This document shows positions 27,560 to 36,735 of a stretch of DNA of 64,000 nucleotides, piece by piece. The notes beneath the pieces are model-generated. The model was not told the DNA's origin and searched no databases. It saw only the letters and a list, made by a program, of their open reading frames with translations. The stretch comes from Roseithermus sacchariphilus (GTDB taxonomy: Bacteria; Bacteroidota; Rhodothermia; Rhodothermales; MEBIC09517): the NCBI GenBank assembly GCA_003285105.1, contig CP030158.1:4636449-4700448 (forward strand), written 5' to 3'. The translations under genes and the position numbers were made by a program. Numbering within the stretch: position 1 is the stretch's first letter; each line of letters starts with the position of its first letter.

Positions 27560-30500
27560 ATGCATGCCTCTCCTACTGCACCGCCCCGCTGGGATCAGTC
27601 CCTGCATCTTCTGATCAGAATCGTGATCGTCGCCTTCCTGAGTCTTCTCGGCGCGCGCACCATCCTCGCTCAACCCGCAGAATATCAGGCCGTGTTATCA
27701 TCCAGCAACCAGGTTCCAGCCATCGAAAGTGGCGCCTCGGGCATGGTCACGGCGACGCTCGACGGGATGACCTTGACGATCTCGGGCAGCTTCAGCGGCC
27801 TGCAGAGCGCACTCGCCACCGAGATCGCCGGCGGCGCTCATCTGCACATCGGCTATGCCGGACAGAGCGGGCCCGTGGCCTTTCCCCTCGCCGTCACGGC
27901 CGACGCCGACGCCCGCGGCGGCACCTTTGCCCCGGCCGATAATACCTTCGAGCTCACCCCCGAGCAAATCGCCGCCCTCGAAGCACGCCGCATCTACGTC
28001 AACATCCACTCGATGGACCACCCCGGCGGCGAACTGCGCGGACAACTGATCCCGGCCTCCGCCATCGGCTTCCGGGCCACGCTTTCAGGAGGCAACGAAG
28101 TCCCGGCCAATACCAGCGCGGCGCTCGGAACCGTCATCGGTGAACTGGACGGGATGACGCTGACCATCTCCGGTGCCTTCAGCGGGCTGAGCAGCAACGT
28201 CGCCACCGAGATCGCCGGCGGGGCGCATCTGCACCTCGGCTACGCCGGCGAAAACGGCCCGGTGATCGTCCCCCTGACGGCGACGCTCGACGCCGACAAC
28301 CGCGGCGGCATCTTTGCAGCAACAAACAATACGTTCACCCTGACTGCGGAGCAGGTTGCTGCACTCGAAGGCCGGCAGATCTACGTCAACATCCACTCGA
28401 TGGACCACCCCGGCGGCGAACTGCGCGGACAACTGATCCCGGCCTCCAGCATCGGCTTCAAGGCCATCCTGGCCGGCAGCAACGCCATCCCGGCCACCAC
28501 TTCTTCCGCGATGGGAACCGTCGTAGCTGAACTAAACGACACGACGCTCACGGTCTCAGGTCGATTCTCCGGCCTGGAGAGTGCACTCGCCACCGAGATC
28601 GCCGGCGGCGCTCACCTGCACCTCGGCTATGCCGGACAGAGCGGACCCGTTGCCTTCCCCCTCACCGTCACGGCCGACGCCGATGCCCGCGGTGGCACCG
28701 TTGTCCCGGCCGATAACACCTTCGAGCTCACCCCGGAACAGGCCGCCATGCTGCAAGCACGCGGCATCTACGTCAACATTCACTCGATGGACCACCCGGG
28801 CGGCGAAATCCGGGGGCAGCTCCTCAGCACCGCCAGCGCATCCTTCACGGCCATGCTGGACGGCAGCAACGAAATCCCGGCCAACGGTAGCCGGGGACAC
28901 GGCCAGGTCGTGGCGGAGTTGAGCGGCACCCGGCTGATCGTCTCAGGAGCCTTTGCTGACATGGAAAGTGACTTCAACGCGGACATTGCCGGCGGGGCCC
29001 ATCTGCACACCGGCATGGCAGGTGAAAACGGCGGCGTCGGCTTCGCCCTCACCCCCTCGCTCCACGCCGACCAACGCAGCGGCGTCTTCGAGCCCGGGGC
29101 CAACACGTTCGAGTTGAGTGCGGATGCCCTGACGACGCTGCAGGCACGCGGCTTCTACGCCAACATTCACTCGATGGCCATAGCCAGCGGTGAACTGCGT
29201 GGCCAGCTCATCCCGACGGCGTCGGTGCAACTACGTGCCGTATTCTCCGGACGGGCCGAGTTGCCGGCCAACACCTCCCAGGCCCTCGGCGGAGCGATCG
29301 TCGAGGTGATGGGCGACCAAATCATCCTCTCCGGCGCCTTCAGCGGCCTGGAAAGCGAACTCGCCACCGACGTCGCCGGTGGCGCTCACCTGCACCTGGG
29401 AGCGCTCGACGCCAACGGTGATGTCGTCTTTGCCCTCGCTTCCGATCTCGACAGCGGTAACCGCAGCGGGGTCTTTGCAGCAGCGAACAACCAGTTCATG
29501 CTCGACGCTGCGCAGCGCAGCGCCCTTCTCGACGGCCGCTTTTACGTGAACATCCATACGTCCAACCATCCCGGCGGCGAACTCCGCGGACAGGTGCTCC
29601 CCATGACCTCCCGTGTCCTGGAAGCCACCCTCTCCAGCCAGAACGAAGTGCCCGCCATCGAGGTAGACGGCATGGGCGGCGTGATCGCGGTCCTGGACGG
29701 CACGACACTGACCGTCGCGGGCCGCTTTGGCGGGCTTGCCTCGGCCGTGGACGGGGCCATCGCCGGCGGCGCTCATCTGCACGCCGGCCCGCCCGATGCC
29801 AACGGCGACGTTGTCTTTGCCCTGGATGCCACGCTCGACGCAGACCGACTCGGAGGGCTTTTCGAAGCGGCAAACAACCGCTTCGAACTGACCGAAGAGC
29901 AGGTGGCCCTGCTGCTCAACGGAGGGCTTTACGTCAACATCCACACGCTGGAGAATGCCAGCGGTGCCCTGCGCGGCCAGGTGCTCGCCAGCGCCAACGT
30001 CGCCCCCGACGCACCCGCCATCGACACCCCGAACGACGGCGCGACGATCGCCATCGAGGGTGACCCCGGTGCCCTGTTTACGGCCACCTGGACCGGCGGC
30101 GACGCTAACGGCAACACCACCTTCTACACGTGGCAGTTGGCAACCTCCGAGACGTTTGTCGAGGAGTCGATTCTGCTCAGCGCTGAAACCGGCACCGAGG
30201 CGATGTTCTCCACGACCGTCGGCGAGGTAGCCACTCTGCTCACCTCAGCCGGGGTGGAGGTAGGCAGCCAGGTGACGCTGTACCACCGCGCCAACAGCAC
30301 CGACGGCAGCCAGCAGCGCATGGGCGAACCGGCCATGGTGATCCTGGAACGCGGCACGGTAACCAGCACCGAAACCGGAACGGCCCTGCCCGAACGCTTC
30401 GAACTCCTGGGAGCCTACCCGAATCCATTCAACCCGACGACGACGATCCGTTTCGCCCTACCCAGTACCACGGAGGTGCAGATTGCCGTCTTCAACACCC

Positions 30501-30667
30501 TCGGACAGCAGGTACGCACGCTCGAACCCGGCCGCCTCTCCCCCGGCCTGCACAGCGTGACCTTCAATGCCGTGGCGCTGCCGTCCGGACTCTACCTGTA
30601 TCGCCTCACCGCTCGGGCGGACGGGGAGGCTTTCGTGGAAACGGGACGTATGATGCTGGTGAAGTAG
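27560..30667 (+). CDS. T9SS-secreted protein with six CHRD domains
   Basis: A 1035-residue exported protein. The start at 27560 gives a signal peptide (LLIRIVIVAFLSLLGARTILAQ). Six tandem CHRD domains follow, about 129 residues each, from about residue 41 to 815. Each carries IAGGAHLHxG (VAGGAHLHLG in the fifth) and a VNIH-type motif followed by G(E/A)(L/I)RGQ (YANIHSM in the fourth). A linker of about 130 residues (DAPAIDTPNDGATIAIEG, fibronectin-like) leads to a T9SS sorting domain with YPNPFNPTTTIRF near residue 952, ending RMMLVK. CHRD domains are named from chordin; in bacteria their function is poorly known. The protein is probably surface-attached or secreted. A hairpin terminator follows. 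Confidence 0.92.
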   Translation: MHASPTAPPRWDQSLHLLIRIVIVAFLSLLGARTILAQPAEYQAVLSSSNQVPAIESGASGMVTATLDGMTLTISGSFSGLQSALATEIAGGAHLHIGYAGQSGPVAFPLAVTADADARGGTFAPADNTFELTPEQIAALEARRIYVNIHSMDHPGGELRGQLIPASAIGFRATLSGGNEVPANTSAALGTVIGELDGMTLTISGAFSGLSSNVATEIAGGAHLHLGYAGENGPVIVPLTATLDADNRGGIFAATNNTFTLTAEQVAALEGRQIYVNIHSMDHPGGELRGQLIPASSIGFKAILAGSNAIPATTSSAMGTVVAELNDTTLTVSGRFSGLESALATEIAGGAHLHLGYAGQSGPVAFPLTVTADADARGGTVVPADNTFELTPEQAAMLQARGIYVNIHSMDHPGGEIRGQLLSTASASFTAMLDGSNEIPANGSRGHGQVVAELSGTRLIVSGAFADMESDFNADIAGGAHLHTGMAGENGGVGFALTPSLHADQRSGVFEPGANTFELSADALTTLQARGFYANIHSMAIASGELRGQLIPTASVQLRAVFSGRAELPANTSQALGGAIVEVMGDQIILSGAFSGLESELATDVAGGAHLHLGALDANGDVVFALASDLDSGNRSGVFAAANNQFMLDAAQRSALLDGRFYVNIHTSNHPGGELRGQVLPMTSRVLEATLSSQNEVPAIEVDGMGGVIAVLDGTTLTVAGRFGGLASAVDGAIAGGAHLHAGPPDANGDVVFALDATLDADRLGGLFEAANNRFELTEEQVALLLNGGLYVNIHTLENASGALRGQVLASANVAPDAPAIDTPNDGATIAIEGDPGALFTATWTGGDANGNTTFYTWQLATSETFVEESILLSAETGTEAMFSTTVGEVATLLTSAGVEVGSQVTLYHRANSTDGSQQRMGEPAMVILERGTVTSTETGTALPERFELLGAYPNPFNPTTTIRFALPSTTEVQIAVFNTLGQQVRTLEPGRLSPGLHSVTFNAVALPSGLYLYRLTARADGEAFVETGRMMLVK
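27992..28447 (+). repeat. Near-identical tandem CHRD repeats at DNA level
   Basis: A 69-bp block is identical at 27992-28060 and 28379-28447, an offset of 387 bp (129 codons, one domain). Repeats 1 and 3 also share long near-identical DNA around 27811-27960 and 28585-28735. Repeats 4 to 6 are more diverged. This suggests recent duplication or gene conversion among the first three domains. Confidence 0.8.
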
Positions 30668-30699
30668 GATCCACCACACATATCCGTCCAGAACCGATC

Positions 30700-30734
30700 C
30701 CGGGGGTCCGGAGCCTACTGCTTCGGACCCCCGG
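30700..30734 (+). terminator. Hairpin terminator after the CHRD gene
   Basis: A 15-bp stem, with one G-U pair in RNA, joins CCGGGGGTCCGGAGC (30700-30714) to GCTTCGGACCCCCGG (30720-30734) around a 5-nt loop, 33 bp after the stop. No T-tract follows, so it may act as a stabilising 3' hairpin rather than a canonical intrinsic terminator. Confidence 0.6.
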
Positions 30735-30810
30735 TGCATCAGGGCAGACCATTGCACCCGGCATCCGCGGATGCTATCATGCCGCTCCCACCGTGTTGCC
30801 CCCTTCTCGT

Positions 30811-33228
30811 ATGCGTCTCGCCCGACTCCTCGTCTCGGCGGCGCTCGCCGTCGCTGCTTTTGCCGGCCTCCACGTCAAGCTCGGCCCGCTGCCACCGCTC
30901 GGCCCCTTCCTCAACCCGTTCGCCGGCTTCTGGCAGAACGGCCGGGGCGTGGACGATCTCCCCACCTCCCTCACCCTGGCCGGCCTCCAGGCCCCCGTGC
31001 AGATCGTCTGGGACGACCGCCGCGTGCCGCACGTCTTCGCCCGGAACGACCATGACCTCTACTTCGCCCAGGGCTACCTGACGGCCCGCGACCGGCTCTG
31101 GCAGATGGAGTTCCAGACCCACGCCGCCGCCGGCCGGATCTCTGAGATCGTCGGCGAGGCCGCGCTGGACTTCGACCGGTCGCGCCGGCGGCTCGGCATG
31201 ATCTACGGCGCCGAACGATCGGTCGAGGCCATGCGGCAGGACCCCTCCCTCTGGGCCATGGTGGAGGCCTACACGGCGGGCGTCAACGCCTGGATCGAGC
31301 GGCTCGGCCCGGCCTCGTTCCCGCTCGAATACAAGATCCTGGACTATGCCCCGGAGCCGTGGACCCCTCTCAAGACGGCGCTGCTGCTCAAGTACATGTC
31401 CTGGACGCTGACCGGCAGCAACAACGAGGCGGCCATGACGCGCACCCGCGCCGCGCTGGGCGACTCGGCGATGGCCGCGCTCTTCCCGTTCTACCCGCCC
31501 TTCATGGACCCGATCATCCCGCCGGATCACCCCTGGCGCTTCGAGCCGCTGCCGATCCCCTCTCCCCCCGGACCCCAGCCCGCCGCCACCCTCCAGCCAG
31601 CCGTCCCGGCCTCGCCCGATCCGCGCAACGGCAGCAACAACTGGGCGGTGGACGGCTCGAAGACCCGCAGCGGCCGCCCCCTCCTGGCCAACGACCCGCA
31701 CCTGAACCTCACCCTCCCCTCGATCTGGTACGAGATCCAGCTCCACAGCCCGACGGTAAACGTCTACGGCGTCTCCCTGCCCGGCTCGCCGGCCGTCATC
31801 ATCGGCTTCAACGAGCGCATCGCCTGGGGCGTCACGAACGCGGGCAGCGATGTGATGGACTGGTACGAGATCGAATTCCGGGACGAGCGCCGGGCGGCGT
31901 ACCGCTACGACGGCGGCTGGCGCCCGACGACGCCGCGCGTCGAGACGATCCGCGTGCGGGGGGGCGAGACGGTGATCGACACCGTCTACTACACCCACCA
32001 CGGCCCGGTGGCTTACCTGCCCGAGGAGGAGCCCGCCTCGGAGGCGATCCCGCGCGGGGCGGCGCTCCGCTGGATCGCCCATGACCCCTCCACCGAGCTC
32101 AAGACGTTCTACCTGCTCAACCGCGCCGCCGGGTACGACGACTACCGGGAGGCCCTCCGCCACTACACCAGCCCGGCCCAGAACTTCGTCTTCGCCGACA
32201 CCGCCGGCACCATCGCCCTGTGGCACAACGGCCGCTTCCCGCTGCGCTGGCACGGCCAGGGCCGCTACCTGAGCGACGGCCGCAACCCGGCTCACGACTG
32301 GCAGGGCTGGGTCCCCAACGACCACAACCCCGGCGTCGTCAACCCGCCGCGCGGCTTCGTCAGCTCGGCCAACCAGAACCCCACCGACCCGTCGTACCCC
32401 TACTACCTCGGCTGGGACTACGCCCCCTTCGAGCGCGGAGCCCGCATCAACGAACGCCTCGCGGCGATGTCCGACATCACTCCGGCGGACATGCAGGCCC
32501 TCCAGCTCGACGACGTCTACCTCCACGCCCGCACCGTCCTCCCCACCCTGCTGGCGCTGATGGATGCCGCCGACCTCCCCCCCGGCCCTCCGCAGGATGC
32601 CCTCGCAGCCCTGCGGGACTGGGACTACACCTACCGGGCCGAGGCCATCGCGCCGACGCTCTACGACGCCTGGTGGGCGGAACTGAGCCGGAGGATCTGG
32701 CAGGATGAGCTGGATACGTTGATGACGCCGGGCCGCGACGTTACCGCCGCCCTCTTGCTCGACGACCCGGCCCACCCCTTCCTCGACGACGTCCGGACGC
32801 CGCAGCGGGAGACGCTCCGGGATCTGGCCCCGGCCGCGTTCGAGGCCGCGTTGACGGCGCTCACCGAGGCGCACGGCCCCTACGGCCCGGCCTGGGCGCT
32901 GGGCCGGGCCCGCGGCACCGACATCAACCACCTCGCCAACATCCCCGGCCTCGGCCGCCCCGACCTCGTCACCAGCGGCCGCGACGGCGCCGTCAACGCC
33001 ACCGGCCGCACGCACGGCCCCTCCTGGCGCATGGTGGTGTCGCTGACGTCACCGGTGCAGGCCTGGGGACTCTTTCCCGGCGGGCAGTCCGGCCACCCCG
33101 GCTCGGCGTTCTACGATACCGACGTCGATGCCTGGGTCCGGGGCGACCTCCACCCGCTGCTGCTGCTCTCCGACCCGGACGCCGCCGCGGACCGCCTCGT
33201 CGCTACCACCACGCTCCAGCCCGAGTAA
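30811..33228 (+). CDS. Penicillin acylase family protein (Ntn hydrolase)
   Basis: An 805-residue exported amidase. The N-terminus has a signal or anchor segment (LLVSAALAVAAFAGLHV). The alpha-subunit part contains VQIVWDDRRVPHVFARNDHDLYFAQGYLTARDRLWQME. The autocatalytic site is NGS-NNWAVDG with nucleophile Ser275, which becomes the N-terminus of the beta subunit. The downstream ANDPHLNLTLPSIWYE and oxyanion-type NPTDPSYPYY regions also match. The family cleaves penicillins, cephalosporins or N-acyl homoserine lactones; here substrate is unknown. The ATG at 30811 is preferred to the GTG 18 bp upstream because it starts the hydrophobic signal directly. Confidence 0.93.
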   Translation: MRLARLLVSAALAVAAFAGLHVKLGPLPPLGPFLNPFAGFWQNGRGVDDLPTSLTLAGLQAPVQIVWDDRRVPHVFARNDHDLYFAQGYLTARDRLWQMEFQTHAAAGRISEIVGEAALDFDRSRRRLGMIYGAERSVEAMRQDPSLWAMVEAYTAGVNAWIERLGPASFPLEYKILDYAPEPWTPLKTALLLKYMSWTLTGSNNEAAMTRTRAALGDSAMAALFPFYPPFMDPIIPPDHPWRFEPLPIPSPPGPQPAATLQPAVPASPDPRNGSNNWAVDGSKTRSGRPLLANDPHLNLTLPSIWYEIQLHSPTVNVYGVSLPGSPAVIIGFNERIAWGVTNAGSDVMDWYEIEFRDERRAAYRYDGGWRPTTPRVETIRVRGGETVIDTVYYTHHGPVAYLPEEEPASEAIPRGAALRWIAHDPSTELKTFYLLNRAAGYDDYREALRHYTSPAQNFVFADTAGTIALWHNGRFPLRWHGQGRYLSDGRNPAHDWQGWVPNDHNPGVVNPPRGFVSSANQNPTDPSYPYYLGWDYAPFERGARINERLAAMSDITPADMQALQLDDVYLHARTVLPTLLALMDAADLPPGPPQDALAALRDWDYTYRAEAIAPTLYDAWWAELSRRIWQDELDTLMTPGRDVTAALLLDDPAHPFLDDVRTPQRETLRDLAPAAFEAALTALTEAHGPYGPAWALGRARGTDINHLANIPGLGRPDLVTSGRDGAVNATGRTHGPSWRMVVSLTSPVQAWGLFPGGQSGHPGSAFYDTDVDAWVRGDLHPLLLLSDPDAAADRLVATTTLQPE

Positions 33229-33249
33229 CCGCTGACCCCCCTCCCTGCC

Positions 33250-33627
33250 ATGGGCATCCTCCTCTGCCTGCTCATCCTGCTCGCGCTCCAGTGGACCACC
33301 CCGTTCTGGTGGTGGGTGATGGTCGTGCCCTTCGGCTACGCGCTCGGATGGGCGCGCTCCGGCGGGGACGGCTTCCTGACGGGGGCCGCCAGCGCCGGGC
33401 TGCTCTGGCTCGGCGCCGCGCTGCTGCAGGGGCTGACCTCCGCCGACCTCGTCGCCGCCCGCATCGCCACCATGCTCAACCTCGGCGGGGCCGCCTGGGT
33501 GCTCGCCCTCGCCACCGGCCTCGTGGCCGCCCTGGCCGCCGGCCTGGCCGGCAGCACCGGGTTCTACCTGCGCGCCGCCCTGCCGACGAGGCAGACGGGG
33601 AAAGACGCCGGAAAGCCGGACCGCTAG
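33250..33627 (+). CDS. Small membrane protein of unknown function
   Basis: A 125-residue protein with about four hydrophobic segments (MGILLCLLILLALQW, WWWVMVVPFGYALGW, AGLLWLGAALLQGL, WVLALATGLVAALAAGLAG) and a short charged C-terminal tail. It starts 22 bp after the acylase stop and is probably cotranscribed with it. No family recognised. Its stop overlaps that of the convergent gene within the palindrome CTAG. Confidence 0.7.
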   Translation: MGILLCLLILLALQWTTPFWWWVMVVPFGYALGWARSGGDGFLTGAASAGLLWLGAALLQGLTSADLVAARIATMLNLGGAAWVLALATGLVAALAAGLAGSTGFYLRAALPTRQTGKDAGKPDR

Positions 33628-34325
33628 AAATTGAAGCGCAGGCCCAGGCCGAACGATCCTTTGTTCCGCTGGAGGCCCGTGTCCGGCCCCAGCCGCCAGA
33701 TCGGTTCGAGCACGAAGCGGCGGCCATCAAACACCCGGAACGAGATGGGCATCGTCATCTGCACGCCAAGGTGATGCCCGTCATACCCCCGGGCCGTCAC
33801 CGGCTCACCGAATCGCGTCTCGTAACGCTGCGGCTCGATGTGGGCGAAGCGGTGAAACACACCGACTCCCGGGAAAACCTCGATGCGAGATCCCAGGCTG
33901 TACCGCTGGTGCAGCAGGATGCTCGCATCCGTGTCGTAGCCCATCCAGCCGGACGGCAGCACGTCGCGGTTACCGATCCGGCCCAGCCGGGCCCGCGCCG
34001 CCGCCCGCGTCACGAGCGCCAGCCCCCCGTCGTTCAGCCTGCGGTGATAACCGAACTGCGGCCCCACGTACAGGTGCTGCGTTTGCAACCCACTGCGCGC
34101 CTCGTAATCGAACGTCACGCCCAGATCCACCCCCTGCCGCCATCGGTATCCCCAGGCCCCTCCCAGAGCCAGCCTGGACGAACCCGGATCAGACCACGTC
34201 AGGCGGTTCAGTTCAATGAAGGACCCCGGCTCGTCGGTATACAGCGACTGCCCCGCCACCGGGACGGCTCCCCCGGCCATCAACACCCCGACGAGCACCA
34301 TCGAAACGAAGAGCAACGGACGCAT
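33624..34325 (-). CDS. Probable outer-membrane beta-barrel protein
   Basis: A 233-residue exported protein. The signal peptide is MRPLLFVSMVLVGVLMAGGAVPVAGQ. The mature part alternates polar and aromatic/aliphatic residues in beta strands (ALGGAWGYRWRQGVDLGVTFDYEA, HLYVGPQFGYHRRL, GVQMTMPISFRV) and ends in GLGLRFNF; a terminal Phe is typical of outer membrane barrels. A GGAGGAGG Shine-Dalgarno lies 7 nt before the ATG at 34325, which decides the start. No family identified; barrel assignment is by pattern. Confidence 0.72.
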   Translation of the reverse strand: MRPLLFVSMVLVGVLMAGGAVPVAGQSLYTDEPGSFIELNRLTWSDPGSSRLALGGAWGYRWRQGVDLGVTFDYEARSGLQTQHLYVGPQFGYHRRLNDGGLALVTRAAARARLGRIGNRDVLPSGWMGYDTDASILLHQRYSLGSRIEVFPGVGVFHRFAHIEPQRYETRFGEPVTARGYDGHHLGVQMTMPISFRVFDGRRFVLEPIWRLGPDTGLQRNKGSFGLGLRFNF

Positions 34326-34475
34326 GGGACTGGCCTCCTCCACAGGATTCTGGGTAAAGGAAGGACGATAACGTTGCCACAGAAACGATCCACTACAACC
34401 CGTTCGTATGTGCCGGCTTTTTTTCTCGCACGGGATGTTATACGGCTCCCTCGGGCGCCGCAGGGTCGCCGGCCC

Positions 34476-35234
34476 TCAATGCACGTAGCTGCCCGCGTTG
34501 AGGTCGATGGTGGCGCCGGTGGCGTGGTCGGCGAGGCCGCTGGCGAGCAGGACGGCCATAGGGGCGATGTCCTCCGGGCGGGTGAGGCGGTCGAGCGCGA
34601 GGTCGCGGACGGCATGGGCTTCGCCGTAGGTGTCGATGAAGTCCTGCGCCATGTCCGTCCGGGTGAAGCCGGGCGCGAGCGTGAAGGCGACGATGCCGTC
34701 CTTGCCGAAGCCCCGGGCGATGGACCGCGTCAGCGCCACCAGCCCGCCCTTCGACGCCGCGTAGGCCATGTACTCGGGCGTGTCTCCCCGGAAGGCGGCG
34801 CGCGAGGCGACGTTGAGGATGCGCCCGCCGCCGTGCCGCCGGAAGTGCCGGATCGCCAGGCGGCAGAGCAGCTCCGGCGCCCGCAGGTTCACCGCCATCG
34901 TCTGCTCCCACCCCACCCGCCACGCCTCGTCCGGCGCGTCGAGCGGCAGCGACCGGGCGATGCCCGCGTTGTTGACGAGCACGTGGAGGCGGCCGTAGGC
35001 CTGCACGACCCGTTCGAAGAGCCGCCGGACGGCCGTCACGTCGCCCAGGTCGGCCCCGAAGGCCCGCGCCTCCCGTCCGAGTTCGGCGGCGAGCCGCTCG
35101 GCGGCCTCCCGGCGCTGGTGGTAGTGGACGGCCACGGTCGCGCCGGACGCCGCCGCCTGCACGGCAATGGCCCGCCCGATGCCCCGGCTCGCGCCGGTGA
35201 CGAGCATCACGGTGCCGGTGAGGTCGATGGTCAT
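34476..35234 (-). CDS. Short-chain dehydrogenase/reductase (FabG-like)
   Basis: A 252-residue classical SDR. It has the NAD(P)-binding TGASRGIG at 13-20, NNAG near 90, catalytic Ser in NVASRAAF and YxxxK in YAASK near 156-160. The C-terminal part includes APGFTRTDMAQ and TGATIDLNAGSYVH. The closest textbook family is 3-oxoacyl-ACP reductase, but SDR specificity cannot be read by eye. The start codon stands 6 bp from a GTCGAAG heptamer array that occupies the leader. No fatty-acid genes lie nearby. Confidence 0.93.
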   Translation of the reverse strand: MTIDLTGTVMLVTGASRGIGRAIAVQAAASGATVAVHYHQRREAAERLAAELGREARAFGADLGDVTAVRRLFERVVQAYGRLHVLVNNAGIARSLPLDAPDEAWRVGWEQTMAVNLRAPELLCRLAIRHFRRHGGGRILNVASRAAFRGDTPEYMAYAASKGGLVALTRSIARGFGKDGIVAFTLAPGFTRTDMAQDFIDTYGEAHAVRDLALDRLTRPEDIAPMAVLLASGLADHATGATIDLNAGSYVH

Positions 35235-35240
35235 GGGGAT

Positions 35241-35356
35241 GTCGAAGGTCGAAGATCGAGTGGCGAAGGTCGAGTGGCGAAGGTCGAAAGTCGAAAGTCG
35301 AAGACCGGGATCACGACACGGTTTCCCGTCCGCCCTTCGACCTTTGTCCTTCGCCC
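35241..35356. repeat. GTCGAAG heptamer element, inverted form
   Basis: Nine contiguous 7-bp units (35241-35303; GTCGAAG, ATCGAGT, GGCGAAG and GTCGAAA variants). A 17-bp spacer follows, and then the opposite-strand form GTTTCCCGTCCGCCCTTCGA with further CCTTTG/TCCTTCG-type units up to 35356. The two arms are partly complementary. The element fills the gap between two minus-strand genes, touching the TAA of the upstream gene and ending 6 bp from the ATG of the downstream gene. Confidence 0.85.
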
Positions 35357-36565
35357 TTACCGGTAGATCCGCTCGGCCAGCGCCACCACCGGCGCCTCGG
35401 CCTCTACGATGCGGAAGCGGATACGCCCGAGGAGGCGGCCGTCGGCGGTCTGCACCTCCACACGCCAGCGGCCGGGGCGGACGTGCTGTTTCATGGTGTA
35501 GCCGCGGTAGCCGAAGTCCCGCCCCCCCGTGATGTCATAGCCGATCCGGTCCGTCGAGACCCAGGCCTGCTGCGCCTCGTCCCAGTAGCGCCACTCGTGG
35601 TAGATGCGCTTCTCCAGATCGGTCGGCGCGAAGACGGCGGTGAAGCAGTAGACCCGCTCGCCCGGCGCCCGGTGGAACACGGCGTCGGAGCGCTCCCAGA
35701 ACGCGTACCAGGGCGGCTGCTCGTAGCGCAGGCGAAAGACCGTCTCGCCGGCCTCGTTGCGCAGCTTCTCGACGTGGTGGTAGACGCCGCCGTGCCGCAG
35801 CGCCAGCGGCACGGGCGGGATCCAGTTCTGATGATAAAACACGTTCAACCCCCCGAACAGCACCACCACGATGCCAAAGGCCAGCGCCACCTGCCGGCGC
35901 TGCGGGAACACCCCGCGCCGCCACAGAAACCCTTGCATCGCCCCGACGATGCCGACGCCGAGCACCCCGGCCGCCACGAACGTGAGGTAGTTGACCTCTC
36001 GGGTGACGACGGGAATGAAAAAGCTCAGGAAGGAGAAAACCGCCAGATAGTAGAGGGCAAACAGCAGATACAGGTTGAACAGCCGCTGGTGGATGAACTC
36101 GTTGGCGACCAGCAGGATCACCAGCAACACCAGAAACGCCGAGGTTTCCGTGAGCGACGCGCTCTGTGAGTAGAAAATCACGTACGCGCTGAAGAGCGCT
36201 CCGAGGAAGAACTGAATCCCGGCCGGGAACCACTCCTCGTATTTTTTGAGCCGCGGATCCTTTAACACCCCCTGGTCGACCAACGCCGCGACCATGATGA
36301 GCCCGCCCACGATGAGGATGTAGGCGAGCAGCAGCAGGTTGTCGCCCCAGGCGTCGATGCGGTCGAGCGTGGCGGTGTCCCAGGCCACGCCGGCGAAGAA
36401 GAACACGACGGGCGCGATCCGCTGGTGGCGGTGGTAGAAGGCCGTCGCCCGCCGGAACAGCGGGCTCTGCCGCACCCGCGCCGTCCACGGCGGCCTCGCA
36501 GGAGGGGCCGGAGACGCAGGGGGGACCGGAGACAGGGTTTCGTCGGAGGAATCGGGCGTAGCCAT
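35357..36565 (-). CDS. DUF2914 membrane protein
   Basis: A 402-residue protein. The N-terminal 50 residues are Pro/Ala-rich and cytosolic. Six to eight TM helices span about 55-265 (VVFFFAGVAWD, LLLAYILIVGGLIMVAALV, FLVLLVILLVANEFI, VALAFGIVVVLFGG). A soluble C-terminal domain of about 110 residues contains YCFTAVFAPTDLEKRIYHEWRYWDEAQQAWVSTDRI and matches my memory of DUF2914. Function unknown. The start at 36565 was chosen because the longer open frame has an atypical Arg-rich N-terminus. Divergent from the M1 peptidase. Confidence 0.82.
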   Translation of the reverse strand: MATPDSSDETLSPVPPASPAPPARPPWTARVRQSPLFRRATAFYHRHQRIAPVVFFFAGVAWDTATLDRIDAWGDNLLLLAYILIVGGLIMVAALVDQGVLKDPRLKKYEEWFPAGIQFFLGALFSAYVIFYSQSASLTETSAFLVLLVILLVANEFIHQRLFNLYLLFALYYLAVFSFLSFFIPVVTREVNYLTFVAAGVLGVGIVGAMQGFLWRRGVFPQRRQVALAFGIVVVLFGGLNVFYHQNWIPPVPLALRHGGVYHHVEKLRNEAGETVFRLRYEQPPWYAFWERSDAVFHRAPGERVYCFTAVFAPTDLEKRIYHEWRYWDEAQQAWVSTDRIGYDITGGRDFGYRGYTMKQHVRPGRWRVEVQTADGRLLGRIRFRIVEAEAPVVALAERIYR

Positions 36566-36735
36566 GGGGGTCAGATCGAACGACCGAACGAGGCAGACCG
36601 TCCCTCCTACTTCATGCCGACCCCGGGAGTTCGAACCACGGCCTCGCCTCACATGGGTCCCCGCCCGATGCACCTGAGCAGGCGATTCCGTATCGTCTTG
36701 CAGCCGGTTTCGTTCCGCCACGCCCCCCCGACGCC

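Noticed and set aside
36620-36650. tRNA-like GTTCGAACC sequence
   Set aside because: The arms on either side do not pair as a T-stem and no acceptor or anticodon arm could be found.
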